Under the pieces are notes generated by a model, which ran no database searches, was not told the DNA's origin, and worked only from the letters and a program-made list of their open reading frames with translations. The translations under genes and the position numbers were made by a program. From Hydrogenophaga sp. (GTDB taxonomy: Bacteria; Pseudomonadota; Gammaproteobacteria; Burkholderiales; Burkholderiaceae_C), in NCBI GenBank assembly GCA_030653975.1, contig JAURYH010000055.1, positions 50,678-114,677 on the forward strand: a stretch of DNA of 64,000 nt. Reading direction: 5' to 3'. Positions 59,837 through 64,000 of the stretch are shown piece after piece. Numbering within the stretch: position 1 is the stretch's first letter; every line of letters starts with the position of its first letter.

Positions 59837-60400
59837 ATGAGCAAGGCATTCACCAAAGAATCGGATCAGGACGAAGAGGGCGACCTCCCGTCACCGCCGC
59901 CAGTGCCTGGCGGCAAGAACTACATCACCCGGGCCGGCTACGACCGCCTTCGAGCCGAGCTGTTCACCCTGATCGACGACGAGCGGCCCAAGATCGTCGA
60001 GATCGTGCATTGGGCTGCGAGCAACGGTGACCGATCGGAAAATGGTGATTACCTTTACGGCAAGAAGCGCCTGCGCGAGATCGACCGGCGTATCCGGTTT
60101 CTCACGCGCCGCCTGGAGATTGCCGAGGTGGTTGATGCGTCTCTGCACCATGGCGGTGACCAGGTGTTCTTTGGCGTCACCGTGACCTATGCCGATGGCA
60201 GCGGTGCCGAGACCACTGTCACCATCCTCGGGGTGGACGAAGCCGACAGCGCGCAGGGTCAGATCAGTTGGGTGTCGCCGGTGGCGCGCGCGCTGCTCAA
60301 GGCCAAGGTGGGTGACGTGGTTCGTCTGGTCGTGCCCGGCGGCACGCAAGAGCTGGAGGTGCTCTCGGTTCGCTACCCGGCGCCCCCGGTCAGCGACTGA
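59837..60400 (+). CDS. greB: transcription elongation factor GreB
   Basis: YITRAGYDRLRAELFTLIDDERPKIVEIVHWAASNGDRSENGDYLYGKKRLREIDRRIRFLTRRLE. Confidence 0.95.
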   Translation: MSKAFTKESDQDEEGDLPSPPPVPGGKNYITRAGYDRLRAELFTLIDDERPKIVEIVHWAASNGDRSENGDYLYGKKRLREIDRRIRFLTRRLEIAEVVDASLHHGGDQVFFGVTVTYADGSGAETTVTILGVDEADSAQGQISWVSPVARALLKAKVGDVVRLVVPGGTQELEVLSVRYPAPPVSD

Positions 60401-62659
60401 TCAGGCCTTGACGGGCTTGAAGCGCTGCGCCTTGATCACCGAAGCCGTGCGCTTGAGGCTGCGCAGCACATCGGCCAGGTGCTGACGGTCGCGCACCGAG
60501 ACCGAGAAGCGGATGTCGGTGGCCGTTTGGGCGGGCTCGTCACCCATGTCCACGTGGGTGATGTCGGCCTCGGCTGACGCAATGCTGGACGCCACGCGCG
60601 CCAGCACACCCTTGCCGTTGGTGACGGTCACCACCACCGTGGTCTCGAACGAGCGCACGGGTTCGTCCGCCCACTCCACTTCCAGAAACCGTTCGCTGTC
60701 GCGCAGCAGCAGGCGTTTGCCGGTTGGGCAGTCTTCCGCGTGCACCACGAGGCCTTCGCCGCGGCCCAGATAGCCGACGATGCGGTCGCCCGGGATGGGT
60801 TTGCAACAGGGGGCGTACTGCACCGACAGGCCCTCGCTGCCGTCGAGTGTGACGACACCCTGCGAGGCCGATTCGTCGCGACCACTGGCGTAACGCTCGG
60901 TGCTGATCAGCAGCGCATCGGGCTTGAGCCCCATCTCGGACAACAGCACAGCGAGCTTCTTGCCGACCATGCTGGCGATGCGTTTGCCCATGCCGATGTC
61001 GGAGAGCAACTCGTCACGTGTCTTGTTGCCGGTGAAGCGCAGCAGCTTTTCCCAGGTGCTCTGGTACTCGCCATCTTCGGCCGGCAAGGCGGCCAGACCT
61101 TCCGACCTGAGTGCCTGGCTCAGCATGCGCTCGCCCAGTTCGTGCGACTTCTCCTGCGCCACGGTCTTGAGGTGGTGGCGGATCTTGGAGCGCGCGCGCC
61201 CGGTTTTCACGAACGACAGCCAGGCCGGGTTGGGCTCGGCGCTCTCGGCGGTGATGATTTCCACCACGTCGCCATTGGCCAGCTCGGTGCGAAGCGGCCG
61301 CTGCTCGCCATTGATGCGTGCCGACACCGTGTGGTTGCCCACGTCGCTGTGGATGGCGTAGGCGAAGTCCATCACGGTGGCGCCACGCGGCAGGGCCATG
61401 ATCTTGCTCTTGGGCGTGAACACGTAGACCGCGTCGGGGAACAGGTCGATCTTGATGTGGTCCCAGAACTCGCCCGCATCGTGGGTTTCCTGCTGGATGT
61501 CCAGCAACGACTGCAACCACTGCGTGCCCAGGCGCTGCGACATGTCGCTGCCGGGTTCGCTGGCCTTGTAGAGCCAGTGCGCGGCCACACCTGATTCAGC
61601 CACGACATCCATCGCGTGCGTGCGCAGCTGGAATTCGATATTGGTGCCGAATGGGCCGATCAAGGTGGTGTGCAGCGACTGGTAGCCGTTGACCTTCGGG
61701 ATGGCCACATAGTCGCGGAACTTGCCGGGCAACGGCTTGTAGAGCTGGTGCAGCACGCCCAGCCCCGTGTAGCAGTCGCTGAGCTCGGGCACGACGATGC
61801 GAAAGCCATAAACATCGGTGACCTGCGAGAACGACAGGTGCTTGTTGTCCATCTTGCGGTAGACCGAGTACAGCGTCTTCTCTCTACCCATGATGCGCAC
61901 GTTCATGCCCTGGTGGGCGAACACAGCTTCCACTTCCTTCTGCACGCGCGAAATCAGGTCGCGTCGGCGATTGCGCGATTTATTGAGGGCCTTGGAGAGC
62001 ACTTCATAGCGCCAGGGATGCAGGAACCGGAACGCCAGGTCCTGCAGTTCGCGGTAGGTGAAGTTCAGGCCCAGCCGGTGCGCGATCGGCGCGTAGATCT
62101 CCAGCGTTTCGTTGCTGATGCGCTGCCACTTGCTGCGGGGCATGTCGCCCATGGTGCGCATGTTGTGGGTGCGGTCGGCCAGCTTGATCAGGATGACCCG
62201 CACGTCCTTCGCCATGGCCAGCAGCATCTTGCGAAACGACTCGGCCTGGTTTTGCTCGCGGGTGTCGAACTCCAGCTTCTCCAGCTTGGTCAGACCGTCC
62301 ACCAGATCGGCCACCGGCGCGCCGAAGCGCTCGACCAGTTCTTCTTTGGTCACGCCGCAATCTTCGATGGCGTCGTGCATCAACGCCGACATGAGCGCCT
62401 GCGCGTCCAGCTTCCACTCGGCGCATTGGGCCGCCACCGCGATCGGGTGGGTGATGTACGGGTCACCGTTCTTGCGCAACTGTCCCAGGTGCGCCTCATC
62501 GGCAAACCGGTAAGCCTGCCGGATGCTCTCGATGTCACCTGCGCTCAGGTAGTCCAGCTTGGCCAACAGCCCGGCAAAGCTGGCCGCAGCCGCGCTGGCT
62601 GCTGGGTGCGCCTGATCGTCAGAGGACAAAAGGGAGCCGGTGTCGGCTAGGGTGGACAT
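60401..62659 (-). CDS. spoT: bifunctional (p)ppGpp synthetase/hydrolase
   Basis: HD domain HPIAVAAQCAEWKLDAQALMSALMHDAIED; synthetase REKTLYSVYRKM; TGS and ACT domains. Confidence 0.95.
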   Translation of the reverse strand: MSTLADTGSLLSSDDQAHPAASAAAASFAGLLAKLDYLSAGDIESIRQAYRFADEAHLGQLRKNGDPYITHPIAVAAQCAEWKLDAQALMSALMHDAIEDCGVTKEELVERFGAPVADLVDGLTKLEKLEFDTREQNQAESFRKMLLAMAKDVRVILIKLADRTHNMRTMGDMPRSKWQRISNETLEIYAPIAHRLGLNFTYRELQDLAFRFLHPWRYEVLSKALNKSRNRRRDLISRVQKEVEAVFAHQGMNVRIMGREKTLYSVYRKMDNKHLSFSQVTDVYGFRIVVPELSDCYTGLGVLHQLYKPLPGKFRDYVAIPKVNGYQSLHTTLIGPFGTNIEFQLRTHAMDVVAESGVAAHWLYKASEPGSDMSQRLGTQWLQSLLDIQQETHDAGEFWDHIKIDLFPDAVYVFTPKSKIMALPRGATVMDFAYAIHSDVGNHTVSARINGEQRPLRTELANGDVVEIITAESAEPNPAWLSFVKTGRARSKIRHHLKTVAQEKSHELGERMLSQALRSEGLAALPAEDGEYQSTWEKLLRFTGNKTRDELLSDIGMGKRIASMVGKKLAVLLSEMGLKPDALLISTERYASGRDESASQGVVTLDGSEGLSVQYAPCCKPIPGDRIVGYLGRGEGLVVHAEDCPTGKRLLLRDSERFLEVEWADEPVRSFETTVVVTVTNGKGVLARVASSIASAEADITHVDMGDEPAQTATDIRFSVSVRDRQHLADVLRSLKRTASVIKAQRFKPVKA

Positions 62660-62756
62660 CCGGGTACTTTAGCGTGTGATGACACTTGACGTGGAGAGCG
62701 ATGCCCGCGATGTGCCGTCTCCCGTGTGGGAATGATGACGGACGGGCGCACAGGCG

Positions 62757-62787
62757 AAAAAAAACACCGCATTGCGGTGTTTTTTTC
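62757..62787 (-). terminator. rho-independent terminator after rpoZ
   Basis: AAAAAAAACACCGCATTGCGGTGTTTTTTT. Confidence 0.88.
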
Positions 62788-62804
62788 CAGGCCTCAAGCT
62801 CTGT

Positions 62805-63008
62805 TCAGAGCGGAACCTTCTTGAGCATTTCCAGGCCCACTTTGCCTTCGGCAATTTCGCGCAGCGCGGTCACGCCAGGCTTGTTCTTGCTTTCGATCTT
62901 GGGAGCGTGCCCTTGGCTGAGCATGCGGGCACGGTAGGTGGCTGCCAGCACGAGTTGAAAGCGGTTGGGGATCTTTTCAAGACAGTCTTCGACGGTGATG
63001 CGTGCCAT
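62805..63008 (-). CDS. rpoZ: RNA polymerase omega subunit
   Basis: [30 protein letters not shown]. Confidence 0.97.
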   Translation of the reverse strand: MARITVEDCLEKIPNRFQLVLAATYRARMLSQGHAPKIESKNKPGVTALREIAEGKVGLEMLKKVPL

Positions 63009-63035
63009 GGACGGCTCCAGTAAACGGGCTTGGGG

Positions 63036-63656
63036 TCAGAGGATGTTGAGCGCTTTGAAGGTATCGCCGCGGGCGATACGCTGGGCGGCGAACTTGAGCC
63101 GCTGGGCATGGACGATGGCCTTGAGGTCAAACAAAGCCCGCTCGAACAACTCGTTGATTATAACGAAGTCGAATTCCCGGGCATGGGCCACCTCGGCGGC
63201 GGCGTTTTGCAGTCTCAGTTCGATCACCTCGGCCGAATCTTCGGCTCGCCGCTCCAGGCGCGAGCGCAGCTCTTCCCAGCTGGGAGGCAGGATGAAGACC
63301 AGCACTGCGTTGGGGAAGATGCGCTTGACCTGGATGGCACCCTGAAAGTCGATCTCCAGCACGACGTCTGCACCTTGCGCCATGCGCTGCTCAATGGCTA
63401 TCTTGGAAGTGCCGTAGCGGTTGCCGTGCACCATGGCCCACTCCAGGAACGACCCCTGGATGACCATGTGGTCAAAGGTTTCCTTGCTCACAAAGTAGTA
63501 CTCGCGCCCATGCAGCTCCTGGCCACGAGGTGGACGGGTGGTGTGCGAGACCGAGGGCGCGACGCGCGAGTCGAGTTCCATCAAGGCCTTGACCAGGCTG
63601 GATTTGCCAGCCCCGCTGGGGGCTGCGACGACAAACAGGTTTCCGGGGTATTCCAT
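63036..63656 (-). CDS. gmk: guanylate kinase
   Basis: [22 protein letters not shown]...[23 protein letters not shown]. Confidence 0.97.
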   Translation of the reverse strand: MEYPGNLFVVAAPSGAGKSSLVKALMELDSRVAPSVSHTTRPPRGQELHGREYYFVSKETFDHMVIQGSFLEWAMVHGNRYGTSKIAIEQRMAQGADVVLEIDFQGAIQVKRIFPNAVLVFILPPSWEELRSRLERRAEDSAEVIELRLQNAAAEVAHAREFDFVIINELFERALFDLKAIVHAQRLKFAAQRIARGDTFKALNIL

Positions 63657-63658
63657 GC

Positions 63659-64000
63659 TCACTCTATGTTTTGTACCTGCTCGCGCATCTGTTCAATGAG
63701 CACTTTCATGTCCACCGATATACGCGTGAGTTCCAGGTTGGACGACTTCGAACCCAGCGTGTTGGCTTCGCGGTGCAGCTCCTGAATCAGGAAGTCGAGC
63801 CGTTTGCCGACCTCGGCGCCTTTCTTGATGAGGCGCTCGATTTCGGTCAGGTGCGAGTCGAGGCGGGTGAGTTCTTCGGCCACATCGATGCGGATGGCGA
63901 ACGCCGTGGCTTCGGTCAGGGCGCGGTCGTTGGCCATGTCGGACGTGACCGTGTTGCCCGTGGCCGATGGACCGCCGGCGGCCAGGGCATCGTTCCAGCG
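63659..64000 (-). CDS. yicC: YicC-family endoribonuclease, C-terminal part (truncated by window)
   Basis: [72 protein letters not shown]; frame continues to window end. Confidence 0.93.
   Translation of the reverse strand, partial: RWNDALAAGGPSATGNTVTSDMANDRALTEATAFAIRIDVAEELTRLDSHLTEIERLIKKGAEVGKRLDFLIQELHREANTLGSKSSNLELTRISVDMKVLIEQMREQVQNIE

Overview
This is a high-GC betaproteobacterial chromosomal window, most like Comamonadaceae/Hydrogenophaga by gene content (an inference; no search was run). Positions 1-27.7 kb and 59.8-64 kb are mainly core genes: ilvE 3' end, a two-component pair, acyl-CoA ligase, clsB, cbpA-cbpM, xth/pyrE, gatCAB, mreBCD-mrdA, greB, spoT, rpoZ, gmk and yicC. Between them, about 31.4-58.6 kb on the minus strand is a dense [NiFe]-hydrogenase supercluster. 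Its order in transcription direction is hoxK-hoxG-orf74-hoxZ-higA-like-hoxM-L-O-Q-R-T-V-hypA-B-F(short)-C-D-E-orf160-hypX-hoxA-hoxF-U-Y-H-W-hoxB-C-J. It encodes three different hydrogenases: an O2-tolerant membrane-bound enzyme with a 6-Cys small subunit, an NAD-reducing soluble enzyme, and a regulatory H2 sensor. The soluble-hydrogenase operon sits between hoxA and hoxBCJ. Extra genes interrupt the canonical order: a 74-aa signal/TM protein between hoxG and hoxZ, an orphan HigA-type antitoxin-like regulator between hoxZ and hoxM, and a Pro-rich 160-aa protein between hypE and hypX. Short repeats have invaded several hox gene junctions, including an in-frame 84-bp tandem repeat at the start of hoxF and a repeat flanked by a 10-bp duplication that separates hoxW from hoxB. 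Just downstream of mrdA is a lipase-type effector candidate overlapping a lipoprotein gene, which could be an immunity gene. Beyond hoxK lie a sigma54 promoter, a perfect 22-bp palindrome, a decayed toxin gene and a tRNA 3'-end fragment. No CRISPR array, rRNA or complete tRNA gene was found.
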